Assembly: GCF_021354595.1 (NCBI RefSeq)
Contig: NZ_JADWYJ010000007.1
Coordinates: 1 to 64,000 of the forward strand
Origin: Maribellus sp. CM-23
GTDB taxonomy: Bacteria > Bacteroidota > Bacteroidia > Bacteroidales > Prolixibacteraceae
DNA: 64,000 nucleotides
Reading direction: 5' to 3'
The translations under genes were made by a program, and so were the position numbers. Below are positions 37,740 to 45,455 of this stretch, in pieces. Within the stretch, counting starts at the first letter, position 1. Each line of letters starts with the position of its first letter. The notes beneath the pieces are model-generated. The model did no database searches and was not told where the DNA came from. It saw only the letters and a list, made by a program, of their open reading frames with translations.

Positions 37740-38006
37740 TATTTTTATGAAGTTAATACGATGCCCTCAGGGGCATTATTTATCTCTGCCGGCAGGCTCC
37801 GCATAAGCTTGCCGGTTTTTTAAAAATTCCAATTATTCTTGTATTGCTATGTGATGGGCAGATCATTCTTGCTTTCTCGATGTGTTTGAGAAACAAGTTA
37901 AGAAGTAATTCAAAATAAATCAATTAACCAGGCACATGTTTCATAACAGACCTGCTAAAACGGAACAGAAAACGATTCAAAACATGCGATCGAATCATGG
38001 ATAAAA
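37740..38006. other. Structured leader upstream of the frameshifted gene
   Basis: No gene. Two hairpins stand close together: ATGCCC / GGGCAT (37761-37766 with 37771-37776) and CCGGCAGGC / GCTTGCCGG (37789-37797 with 37807-37815). On the plus strand the second is followed by TTTTTTT, but no plus-strand gene precedes it. On the minus strand both fold within the 5' leader of the gene starting at 37733. I see nothing recognisable from 37825 to 38006. Confidence 0.45.
37789..37822 (+). terminator. Terminator-like hairpin, plus-strand sense
   Basis: CCGGCAGGC / GCTTGCCGG with one G-T pair, loop TCCGCATAA, then seven T (37816-37822). The shape is right for a Rho-independent terminator of plus-strand transcription, yet the neighbouring genes are all on the minus strand. 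It may block antisense transcripts or be part of the leader of the minus-strand gene. Confidence 0.5.
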
Positions 38007-38894
38007 TCAGATAACCATTTCTTCTACCAACTGAATACTCTCCCTCGCACATTCCACTCCAAAGCCATTACCGGCCAATATCTGGCGATACGTTTCGGTG
38101 TGTAAATCGGTAAATCCGTCACTGAATTCAATCTCGGTATCGTTCACTGTAATGGAGCGCCAGGTACGCTGACCGTTGATAATTGCTGCATCCGGAAGAT
38201 CTGCTGCGTCGATGCTCAGGAACCAGTTTACGCTTGCTTTTTCAAGAGTGAGTTCGCCGGAAGCTTTTGTCGGTTCATAAAATTTTACCTCATTCTTTTT
38301 TACACTCCCAAATATCCAGCTAAGCATATCAAAAAAATGAATCCCAATGTTGGCAGCAACACCTCCCGATTTCACAGGGTCGCCTTTCCAGCTTTTGACA
38401 TACCACTTACCGCGCGATGTGATGTAGGTTAAATTCACTGAATAACTCCCGGATGTGTTGCTATCAACCTCCTTTTTTAGTTGCAAGATGGCTGGATGAT
38501 AACGTAGCTGCAAAACGGTGTAAACCTTCTTCCCGGTTTCTTCTTCCAGTATTTTTATTTTATCCAGATCGGCAGCCTGAATCACAAGCGGCTTTTCACA
38601 AATAACATTACAACCAGATTTTAATGCCAGTTCAATGTGCTTAAAATGCAGAAAATTGGGGGAACAAATACTTAGAAAATCGACCGGATTCCCTTCCTTT
38701 TTACATTTACCGATAAACGCAGCCAGCTCATTTTCCGAGCTAAAAAACTCGGCTTCGGGAAAATAACTGTCCATACGCCCCATTACATCGAAGGGATCCA
38801 TGGCGGCAACTACTTCGTTTCCGGTCTCTTTTATCGCCCTGATGTGACGTTCTGCCACAAAGCCTGCCGCTCCTATTATTGCAAATCGTTTCAT
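38007..38894 (-). CDS. wbpB: UDP-GlcNAc(A) 3-dehydrogenase, WbpB/WlbA-like (Gfo/Idh/MocA)
   Basis: 295 residues from ATG 38894 (MKRFAIIGAAGFVAERHIRA); seven further in-frame codons upstream are unlikely to be used. The Rossmann domain has IIGAAGFVAERHI and the family EKP motif CEKPLVIQ. YITSRGKWYVKSWKGDPVKSGG and IGIHFFDML are strongly WbpB-like. WbpB oxidises C3 of UDP-GlcNAcA to a 3-keto sugar that WbpE then aminates. It is the last gene of the wbpE-D-A-B set, in an order that covers the steps from UDP-GlcNAc to UDP-GlcNAc3NAcA. Confidence 0.85.
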   Translation of the reverse strand: MKRFAIIGAAGFVAERHIRAIKETGNEVVAAMDPFDVMGRMDSYFPEAEFFSSENELAAFIGKCKKEGNPVDFLSICSPNFLHFKHIELALKSGCNVICEKPLVIQAADLDKIKILEEETGKKVYTVLQLRYHPAILQLKKEVDSNTSGSYSVNLTYITSRGKWYVKSWKGDPVKSGGVAANIGIHFFDMLSWIFGSVKKNEVKFYEPTKASGELTLEKASVNWFLSIDAADLPDAAIINGQRTWRSITVNDTEIEFSDGFTDLHTETYRQILAGNGFGVECARESIQLVEEMVI

Positions 38895-38917
38895 TTTATT
38901 CTTTCTTCTCTGCATAG

Positions 38918-38945
38918 CTCTGTGACTTCTCAGCGAACTCTGTGG
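38918..38945. repeat. CTCTGTG direct repeat in the wbpA-wbpB spacer
   Basis: CTCTGTGA (38918-38925) and CTCTGTGG (38938-38945) lie exactly 20 bases apart, and a loosely complementary CACGGAGAG follows at about 38980. Similar runs recur in Bacteroidota intergenic DNA. No function is assigned. Confidence 0.35.
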
Positions 38946-39007
38946 TTAATCTTTTTTCCCACAAAGCCAAAGTACAACACGGAGAGCCACCGAGATTTTT
39001 CATCCTT

Positions 39008-40318
39008 TCAAAGTTTATACACTTTATCAGAAGCCTGTTTAATCATGTTTCTCAAATCGACGATCAGCTTTGAATGCTCTTCAATAAATCCTGCATCGAA
39101 CGCGGAATGATTGGTTGAGACCACTACACAATCAGCCTCTCCCAAAGTTTCTGCAGTCAGAGTTTCAGAACCAATATTATTCCCTTCACTTAAGTTGATT
39201 TCAGCAATATAAGGATCGTGATAACTTACCTCCCCACCTTTCTTCACAACCTCCTCCATGATTTTTAATGCCGGTGATTCGCGATCGTCTGAAACATCAG
39301 GCTTGTAAGCCACTCCCAGGAAGAGAATTTTACTGCCGTTAATGGATTTCTTTTGCCTGTTCAGTGCCGAAGTAATTTTCAAAGTCATCCGGTGCGCCAT
39401 TAAAAGATCGATGTGCCCGGCGGTGTGGATCATCGACAGTTCAAAGTTGAATTTCCGGGCAATACTTTCCAGGTAAAACGGATCGAGCGGAATACAATGG
39501 CCACCTATTCCCGGTCCCGGGTAGAAAGCCTGAAATCCGAACGGTTTGGTTTTGGCAGCTTCAATCACTTCCCACATATTGATGTCCATTTTCCCAGCTA
39601 ATAAAGCCAGTTCATTTACCAGGCTAATATTCACCAGGCGATAAGTGTTTTCGAGTATTTTCACCATTTCGGCGACACGCGGCGAACTCACCGTATGAAC
39701 CTCATCAACCGCGAGCGTATAAATAGCTTCACCTATTTCAAGTCCCTCTTTACTCAGACTTCCCAATACTTTTGGGGTATTCTTTGTGTTAAAATCCTTG
39801 TTGCCGGGGTCAACTCTTTCAGGCGAATAAGCCAGCCAGAAATCAGCGCCTTCCGTTAATCCGGATTCTTTCTCCAGAATCGGCAAAACAAAATCTTCCG
39901 TAGTTGTCGGGTAGGTGGTACTTTCCAGGCTGATAAAAGTTCCGGGCGTCAGGTATTTCCCAATTTCTTCGCAGGCATGCCGGATAAACGACATGTCAGG
40001 TTTCCGTAGTTCGTCGAGCGGAGTAGGCACGCAAATAAAAATGGCATCGCAGCTTTTAAGCAACGAAAAATCAGTGGTCGGAATCAGTTTCTTTTCCAAA
40101 AGCAAGCTGCCTGCCAACTGATCATCCACATCCGGAATGTAGTTCTTCCCAGCACTCAACTTTGCTATGCGTTCTTCCCATGTATCAAACCCTATCACAT
40201 TAACTCCACCATCAGCAAAATTGACCGCTAATGGAAGACCGACATATCCAAGGCCAATCACCCCGACTGTAATCTGTCTGCTTTCGATCTTTTGAAGCAA
40301 AATATTTTTCTTATTCAT
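39008..40318 (-). CDS. wbpA: UDP-GlcNAc 6-dehydrogenase, WbpA-like
   Basis: 436 residues from ATG 40318, which overlaps the end of wbpD by 8 bases. A longer frame to 40390 adds an unlikely leader inside wbpD. The NAD-binding motif is VGVIGLGYVGLPLAVNF, the catalytic Cys lies in GIGGHCIPLDPFY, and the C-terminal domain has LGVAYKPDVSDDRESPALK. The enzyme oxidises UDP-GlcNAc to UDP-GlcNAcA, the first committed step to the 2,3-diacetamido uronic acid. It differs from the WecC at 15 kb in the GHC region and N-terminus, so two aminouronate routes are present. Confidence 0.9.
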   Translation of the reverse strand: MNKKNILLQKIESRQITVGVIGLGYVGLPLAVNFADGGVNVIGFDTWEERIAKLSAGKNYIPDVDDQLAGSLLLEKKLIPTTDFSLLKSCDAIFICVPTPLDELRKPDMSFIRHACEEIGKYLTPGTFISLESTTYPTTTEDFVLPILEKESGLTEGADFWLAYSPERVDPGNKDFNTKNTPKVLGSLSKEGLEIGEAIYTLAVDEVHTVSSPRVAEMVKILENTYRLVNISLVNELALLAGKMDINMWEVIEAAKTKPFGFQAFYPGPGIGGHCIPLDPFYLESIARKFNFELSMIHTAGHIDLLMAHRMTLKITSALNRQKKSINGSKILFLGVAYKPDVSDDRESPALKIMEEVVKKGGEVSYHDPYIAEINLSEGNNIGSETLTAETLGEADCVVVSTNHSAFDAGFIEEHSKLIVDLRNMIKQASDKVYKL

Positions 40319-40886
40319 CTGCAGCCAATTTGAGTTGATCATTCTCCAATTCGTACTTCTCTCCGGTTTCAGTGCATACCAAATCGTCACCCAGTACCAT
40401 CCCGGCCCGGCTCACCCAACCTGTTTGTCTGGCCGGAACTCCGGTCATTAAAGCAAAAGCCTTGACATCCTTTGTAACAACAGCTCCCGCACCAATCATA
40501 CAATATTCGCCAAGCGTAACTCCACAAATAATGGTAGCATTAGCACCGATAGTGGCACCCCGCTTCACGAGGGTCTTTTTGAATTCACGTTTACGATCGA
40601 CCGCACTACGCGGATTAATCACATTGGTAAACACCATCGATGGCCCCAGAAAAACATCGTCCTCGCAAAGCACTCCTTCGTACACCGAAACATTGTTTTG
40701 CACTTTTACGTTGTTGCCCAGCTTTACGTTGTTGCCCACAAAAACATTCTGCCCAAGCACGCAATTGGCACCAATCTCTGCGCCACCCATCACATGCGAG
40801 AAGTGCCAAATCTTTGTGCCGGAACCAATTTTTGCACCTTGATCGACAGCTGCTGTTTCATGTGCGTAATATTCTTGCTTTGTCAT
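40311..40886 (-). CDS. wbpD: UDP-2-acetamido-3-amino-glucuronate N-acetyltransferase, WbpD-like
   Basis: 191 residues. A left-handed beta-helix of hexapeptide repeats covers about 15-150 (GAKIGSGTKIWHFSHVMGGAEI, LGQNVFVGNNVKLGNNV, GATIGANATIICGVTLGEY). AETAAVDQG-like opening residues HETAAVDQGAKIG fit WbpD/WlbB enzymes that use acetyl-CoA to acetylate the 3-amino group. It sits between wbpE and wbpA, and its TAA lies inside the start of wbpA. Confidence 0.9.
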   Translation of the reverse strand: MTKQEYYAHETAAVDQGAKIGSGTKIWHFSHVMGGAEIGANCVLGQNVFVGNNVKLGNNVKVQNNVSVYEGVLCEDDVFLGPSMVFTNVINPRSAVDRKREFKKTLVKRGATIGANATIICGVTLGEYCMIGAGAVVTKDVKAFALMTGVPARQTGWVSRAGMVLGDDLVCTETGEKYELENDQLKLAADE

Positions 40887-40980
40887 TTTCTACATACTTG
40901 GCCATCAGTTCCACTCATCGGTCTGTTGACTGAGACTGTAAACTGTGACTATTTATTATACCTAGGTCTCTTCAAATTAA

Positions 40981-42096
40981 TTAAAAGAACTCATTAATGC
41001 TCTTAACAATATACTCCAATTGTTCCATTTCTAATTCGGTGTGCATCGGTAGCGACAACACAGTTTTACACATTTTCTCACTCACTGGAAAATCACCGTT
41101 CCTGTAGCCCAAAAAACGGTAAGCTTCCTGCAAGTGTAAGGGCTTCGGATAATACACCATCGTTGGAATTCCTTTATTCTTCAGAAATTCCTGCAGATCA
41201 TCTCTTCGATCCGTTTGAAGGGTATATTGATGAAACGTGTGCGTACTGTAATTGGCCCGAACAGGAGTTTTTAATCCATCAATTCCTGCTAAGTGCTTAT
41301 CGTAATAAGCTGCTGCCTTTTGCCGGGCCACCAGGTGCTTTTCCAAGTATTTCAGCTTTACCTCCAAAATAGCTGCCTGAATACTGTCGAGCCGCGAATT
41401 TACCCCTATTCGTTCATACTCATACTTTGCTTTCATACCGTGATTGGCGATGGAACGAATCACCGCAGCCAGTTGGTCATTGTTGGCATAAACAGCGCCG
41501 CCGTCGCCAAAAGCGCCCAGATTTTTTGAAGGAAAAAATGAGTTACACCCAATATTTCCGATTGCACCCGCCTTTTGCCGGGCTCCGTTACTAAAAATAA
41601 ATTCGGTCGCCAATGCCTGACATGCATCTTCAATCACCCACAAACCATACTTCTCCGAAAGGTGAAGAACCTCGTCCATATTGGCACATTGCCCAAACAA
41701 ATGAACGGGCAGAATCGCCTTTGTCTTTGGAGAAATAACTCTTTCAATCTGCGAAACATCGATATTGAATGTATCGGGATCAATATCTGCAAATACAGGT
41801 TTCAGTCCCATTAAAACAGCTGTCTCTACAGTTGCCACAAATGTAAATGGCGAAGTAATCACCTCATCACCGGGCTGCAGGCCCAGCGCCATAAACGCGA
41901 TTTGCAAAGCATCGGTTCCGTTTCCACAGGCAATTACATTCGTGTCAAGATAAGCTCCCAGTTTTTCCTCAAATTCCGCCACTTTTTTGCTTTTCACGAA
42001 TTGAGCGGAACGAATCACGTCCTGAATTGCCTCGTCAATCTCATCTTTCATGGTGAGATACTGCCCGTAAAGATCTGAAAAGTGGATGGTTTGCAT
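40981..42096 (-). CDS. wbpE: UDP-2-acetamido-3-keto-glucuronate aminotransferase, WbpE-like
   Basis: 371 residues from ATG 42096 (MQTIHFSDLYGQYLTMKDEI); the frame continues to a TTG at 42117. It belongs to the DegT/DnrJ/EryC1/StrS family and is PLP-dependent. The Schiff-base Lys is in FFPSKNLGAFGDGGAVYAN, and CGNGTDALQIAFMALGLQPGDEV with DACQALATEF mark the cofactor pocket. It transfers an amino group from glutamate to C3 of the keto sugar made by WbpA and WbpB. It is the first gene of this minus-strand set, transcribed away from the DNA glycosylase gene. Confidence 0.9.
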   Translation of the reverse strand: MQTIHFSDLYGQYLTMKDEIDEAIQDVIRSAQFVKSKKVAEFEEKLGAYLDTNVIACGNGTDALQIAFMALGLQPGDEVITSPFTFVATVETAVLMGLKPVFADIDPDTFNIDVSQIERVISPKTKAILPVHLFGQCANMDEVLHLSEKYGLWVIEDACQALATEFIFSNGARQKAGAIGNIGCNSFFPSKNLGAFGDGGAVYANNDQLAAVIRSIANHGMKAKYEYERIGVNSRLDSIQAAILEVKLKYLEKHLVARQKAAAYYDKHLAGIDGLKTPVRANYSTHTFHQYTLQTDRRDDLQEFLKNKGIPTMVYYPKPLHLQEAYRFLGYRNGDFPVSEKMCKTVLSLPMHTELEMEQLEYIVKSINEFF

Positions 42097-42202
42097 ATCC
42101 GGTCTGAATTCTTTCAATAAAACTTTAAAAATATAAAATTAGTGTGCTTCGGCTTTGTTTCAGCAATTATTTTGCATTTTGCGCACAGAACAGAATAAGA
42201 GA

Positions 42203-42721
42203 ATGAACAACAAACGTCTTCCTCCCTCCTTTTTCCGGCACGAAGTAACCGATGTAGCGCCGCGGCTGTTGGGCAAAATACTTGTCCGACGGTTTGCCGA
42301 CGGTAGTGTTCAGCGTTTCGTCGTTACCGAAGTGGAAGCCTATCGCGGGATGGAAGACCTGGCCTGCCACGCCAGCAAAGGAAGAACGGCCCGTACCGAG
42401 GTGATGTTTCACGCCGGGGGCCTTGTGTATGTTTACCTGATCTATGGCATGTACTGGATGCTGAATTTTGTAACAGGAACGGAGAATGAACCGACTGCTG
42501 TTCTCATCCGCGGACTGGAGGGCATTTCCGGCCCCGGAAGAGTTGGACGCGCCCTGCAACTCGATAAATCGTTTTACGGGGAAGACCTCTCAACATCGAA
42601 ACGAATCTGGCTCGAAGATGCGGGACTACAACCCAAATACATTGCCACTCCCCGCATTGGAATTAATTATGCCGGCGAGCCTTGGATCAGCATGCCCTGG
42701 CGGTTTGTTGCAGAGAAATAG
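42203..42721 (+). CDS. DNA-3-methyladenine glycosylase (AAG/MPG family)
   Basis: 172 residues from ATG 42203; the frame runs back to 42155 but the extra leader is not family-like. Excises alkylated purines by base flipping. Visible AAG features are VTEVEAYRGMEDLACHASKG (with the catalytic-type Glu), MFHAGGLVYVYLIYGMYWML (the flipping hairpin region) and GPGRVGRALQLDK. It is a compact single-domain version, somewhat shorter than the usual 190 to 200 residues. Divergent from wbpE, it is unrelated to the glycan genes by function. Confidence 0.9.
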   Translation: MNNKRLPPSFFRHEVTDVAPRLLGKILVRRFADGSVQRFVVTEVEAYRGMEDLACHASKGRTARTEVMFHAGGLVYVYLIYGMYWMLNFVTGTENEPTAVLIRGLEGISGPGRVGRALQLDKSFYGEDLSTSKRIWLEDAGLQPKYIATPRIGINYAGEPWISMPWRFVAEK

Positions 42722-42932
42722 TCAATGTAGAATCGATGTCGCTTAGTTAACGATAACAGACTTCGACTTCGCTCAGTCTGACAGTCACCCTGAGCGGAGT
42801 CGAAGAGTGTATTATTTTCAGTTTGTTTCACTTCTCTCCTAAGTAAACGACATTGAATATAGAATGATCAATCCAACCCAATGCCCGTTGAATATTCAGC
42901 ATCGAACATTGGTTATTCGATATATATCGCAT
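42722..42932. repeat. Nested inverted repeat, REP-like
   Basis: Inner arms CTTCGACTTCGCTCAG (42761-42776) and CTGAGCGGAGTCGAAG (42790-42805) pair at 15 of 16 positions. Outer arms ATGTCGCTTAGTTA (42736-42749) and TAAGTAAACGACAT (42840-42853) pair at 12 of 14. The rest (about 42890-42925) is a run of loose TTGAATATTC and ATCGAACATT copies. The spacer carries no gene. Palindromes with the CGACTCCGCTCAG core are common as dispersed elements in Bacteroidota. Confidence 0.65.
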
Positions 42933-44375
42933 TTATTTCTGCCCAACAATAAAGCGGTTGTACAGCCAAAGAAATACAACGGCAGCCACTGCAATCCCCG
43001 AAAACACCATCCAAATATTGGAAGGATGATAATTCTGCCACAAGTAATGCGTTAACTCCGTTTGACTCATGTTCATTTTTTCGGCCGCCTGGCTGAAAAA
43101 GTCATTTTTGGTAAACGTTTCGCTATACTCTGTCGGAAACTGAAAACCTTGTTTAGCGACCTCTTTATGCAACAGAAAGTATTTGTCAGAAATGCCTTCG
43201 TAAAAATCACCCGATAGCCAGCCAGCAATTTTATGGGCTGCGGCAATCGGCAAGAATGAAGTTCCCATGTAAAGTGCTTTCTGATCTGCAGGAGCAATCT
43301 TACCGACATATTCTGTAAACTTTGGAGAACTTCCCATCTCGCCCAAAGCAAAAATAAGCACACCTAACAGAATCAACCATCCGCTTTGCGTGGAAAACAT
43401 CAGCCCCAGACCACCGGAAAGAACCAGTATTCCCCCCATCATAGCCGCCAAGGGTCGAAAGCGCATTACAAAGGCTGAAACCATCAATTGAAAAACAATG
43501 ATAAAGAAAGAATCCATGCTGGTCATCGAAACCGCATTGATGGTACCGTCTTCTCCGATCGTCTCGGCCAACCATGGCCAAACACTGTGTAGCCCGTTGT
43601 ACACCTGGGTGGTATCGATCCATTGGTCAATAAAAATCCCAAACGAATAATACAACTGGTTAAAAGCCGTCCAGAAAAGGATCATAATAATCAGAAACAG
43701 TACGTATTTCCAGTTCTGAAGTGTCAGCCAAATGTTCTTAAAAGCCAAAACAATATTCCGCAGCAAGGGGGAATCGTCTTTTTCGCGCCCCGGTTCTTTG
43801 AATAGGAACAAGGTTAATAGCACATTTACGCCCATTGCTGCAATCGACATGTAAAAAACATACTCCCAGCTCAGCTTCAACAAAGCACCGGCGATAAACG
43901 GGCCGATAAAACCACCGATGTTTATCATCATGTAAAAGATCCCGAACCCGATGGAGGCTGTTTCTTCGTTGGTGGTTTTGGCAACCATGGCTGAAATAAT
44001 GGGCTTAAAAAATGCACCGCCCACACAAATCCAGATAAAAGCAAAGTAAACCAGCTCGTAACTGTTAAAAATATTGATCATGTAAAATCCGGAGATATAA
44101 ATGGCAAATGCCAAAAGCAGAATACGTTTGTACCCCAGTTTATCCGCAATCGACCCGGTTATTACCGGCAAAAAATACAACAACGCAGAACCGGTACCCA
44201 TTATCGCTCCTTTTTGTCCGTTTGTAAATCCCAATGCTCCCGTATCAGTTGATCCAACCAGAAAAATCGGAAAAGCCAGGTAAAAGCCATACCATGCCCA
44301 TCTTTCGAAAAGCTCGATGGTGTTGGAGGTCCAGAAACTACGGTTGTACTTTTTAATTACAGCGATAAATCCCAT
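42933..44375 (-). CDS. POT/PTR2-family (MFS) transporter
   Basis: 480 residues, about 12 to 14 membrane helices. It carries the POT proton-coupling motif ExxER in the first helix (residues 21-25, ELFER) and the PTR2 signature-like GIFYMMINIGGFIGPFIAG. POT proteins import di- and tripeptides with protons, so this is the expected substrate class. Bacteroidota members of this branch are not all characterised and other solutes are possible. It is monocistronic, with the response regulator gene lying 139 bases upstream on the same strand. Confidence 0.82.
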   Translation of the reverse strand: MGFIAVIKKYNRSFWTSNTIELFERWAWYGFYLAFPIFLVGSTDTGALGFTNGQKGAIMGTGSALLYFLPVITGSIADKLGYKRILLLAFAIYISGFYMINIFNSYELVYFAFIWICVGGAFFKPIISAMVAKTTNEETASIGFGIFYMMINIGGFIGPFIAGALLKLSWEYVFYMSIAAMGVNVLLTLFLFKEPGREKDDSPLLRNIVLAFKNIWLTLQNWKYVLFLIIMILFWTAFNQLYYSFGIFIDQWIDTTQVYNGLHSVWPWLAETIGEDGTINAVSMTSMDSFFIIVFQLMVSAFVMRFRPLAAMMGGILVLSGGLGLMFSTQSGWLILLGVLIFALGEMGSSPKFTEYVGKIAPADQKALYMGTSFLPIAAAHKIAGWLSGDFYEGISDKYFLLHKEVAKQGFQFPTEYSETFTKNDFFSQAAEKMNMSQTELTHYLWQNYHPSNIWMVFSGIAVAAVVFLWLYNRFIVGQK

Positions 44376-44514
44376 GATCGTATGTTTTTGAAGGCGGGAA
44401 GGTAATAAAAATCGACCATTCTGAAACCCCGCTAAGAGATACCAAACAGGTTCCCTTACAAAGACCTCTGCCTTTGTAAAATAAAATCAGGGAAATACGA
44501 TACGAACCGGAATG

Positions 44515-45009
44515 CTAAAATTCGTACCCCAGAAAGAACGAAACAAAAATAATGATCATAATAACCAGGAAAAGCAGCACAAAGAAGCCAATTACTCCAA
44601 TGCGGAATCCTTTTGTCTGCTTATCGTGTTTGGCGGCTTGCGACAGGCTTTCGATCGATTTTACCAGCCGTTGCGGAGCCTTATCGTTTTTTACGATGTA
44701 ATCAGCAGCCCCCACTTTCATAATCTGAACGGCCACTTCCAAGTCGTTTTGCCCGCTCAAAAATATGAAATCAACATTGGGGTGTTCCTTTTTTACCTTC
44801 ACCATCAGTTCCAAACCCGTCATGCTGGCCGACAGGTAATCGAGAACAATCAGATCGGGTTTCAGATGGAGATCTTTCATACAATCTTCACCTTTCTGAT
44901 AGACCTTAACGTTTGTGTATTTTTTGGACTGCAAATACCCAACAATCAAGTCTTTATAAACAACACTGTTCTCAATGATGAAAATCAATGGATTTCTTGT
45001 TTTTTGCAT
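44515..45009 (-). CDS. Response regulator receiver domain with C-terminal membrane helix
   Basis: 164 residues. A CheY-like receiver covers about 6-125: acidic pocket IIENS (Glu13, with Asn where a second acidic residue is usual), phospho-acceptor Asp57 in LIVLDYLS, FLSGQND for the switch Ser and YIVKND for the Lys. A basic linker (KHDKQTK) follows, and then one hydrophobic segment of about 24 residues (about 138-161, GVIGFFVLLFLVIMIIIFVSFFL) just before the end. There is no DNA-binding domain. A membrane-tethered receiver of this shape is unusual. A partner kinase is not adjacent; the nearest histidine kinase starts at 48379 on the other strand. Confidence 0.82.
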   Translation of the reverse strand: MQKTRNPLIFIIENSVVYKDLIVGYLQSKKYTNVKVYQKGEDCMKDLHLKPDLIVLDYLSASMTGLELMVKVKKEHPNVDFIFLSGQNDLEVAVQIMKVGAADYIVKNDKAPQRLVKSIESLSQAAKHDKQTKGFRIGVIGFFVLLFLVIMIIIFVSFFLGYEF

Positions 45010-45416
45010 AACTTTGGAATTGATGACTTAGCAACAGGTTTAAAAATAATACTTTTTTCAAAGAAAACAATCGCAACAAACTGTCCATCTAAATTAACGT
45101 AATTATTTCGAATATCGTTTGTTAGCCGTGCAATTTGTTTGTCCGGAACGAGAGAAAAACAAGTGTTTCCCGCCACTATTTCCGCTGTTTCACCTACAGG
45201 CAAAAACCGCCGCAGCGAAACAAACATCTTGCTCTTATTATCATAATATCCTATTAAATCAACGCTGAAAAAAGCTAAAAAAGTAGTTTTGCAAACAGAT
45301 AATCCCGTAAGTTTGTTTGATGTAAAGAACAACTTTAGAAGGATAAACAGAAATAAATCACTTTGCATTGGAAATACATAGGATTGAAGACAGAAGGAAA
45401 GTAGCTGTAATTCCAC
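44985..45416 (-). CDS. Uncertain hypothetical protein
   Basis: A frame of 143 codons from GTG 45416 (first ATG 45368) runs to overlap the response regulator start by 25 bases. The C-terminal half (MFVSLRRFLPVGETAEIVAG, YVNLDGQFVAIVFFEKSI) reads like a soluble beta-rich protein. The N-terminal part is hydrophobic and may not be translated. I recognise no family. The frame is the only candidate in the 428-base stretch between the response regulator and coaX, which otherwise would be non-coding. Confidence 0.25.
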   Translation of the reverse strand: MELQLLSFCLQSYVFPMQSDLFLFILLKLFFTSNKLTGLSVCKTTFLAFFSVDLIGYYDNKSKMFVSLRRFLPVGETAEIVAGNTCFSLVPDKQIARLTNDIRNNYVNLDGQFVAIVFFEKSIIFKPVAKSSIPKLCKKQEIH

Positions 45417-45455
45417 CGCAGGGTTTTAACCATTAACTTGAAAACAAAATCACAT

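Noticed and set aside
37740..38006. Riboswitch upstream of the frameshifted gene
   Set aside because: Two hairpins alone do not match any riboswitch class that I know, and the downstream gene has no metabolic role to link with a ligand.
42736..42853. Terminator for the glycosylase or the POT transporter
   Set aside because: Neither side of the palindrome is followed by a T run, and the nested arms fit a dispersed element better.
44512..45102. Plus-strand frame of 196 codons
   Set aside because: It is antisense to the response regulator, whose receiver motifs are clear on the minus strand; the plus product is Asn/His-rich and unlike any family.
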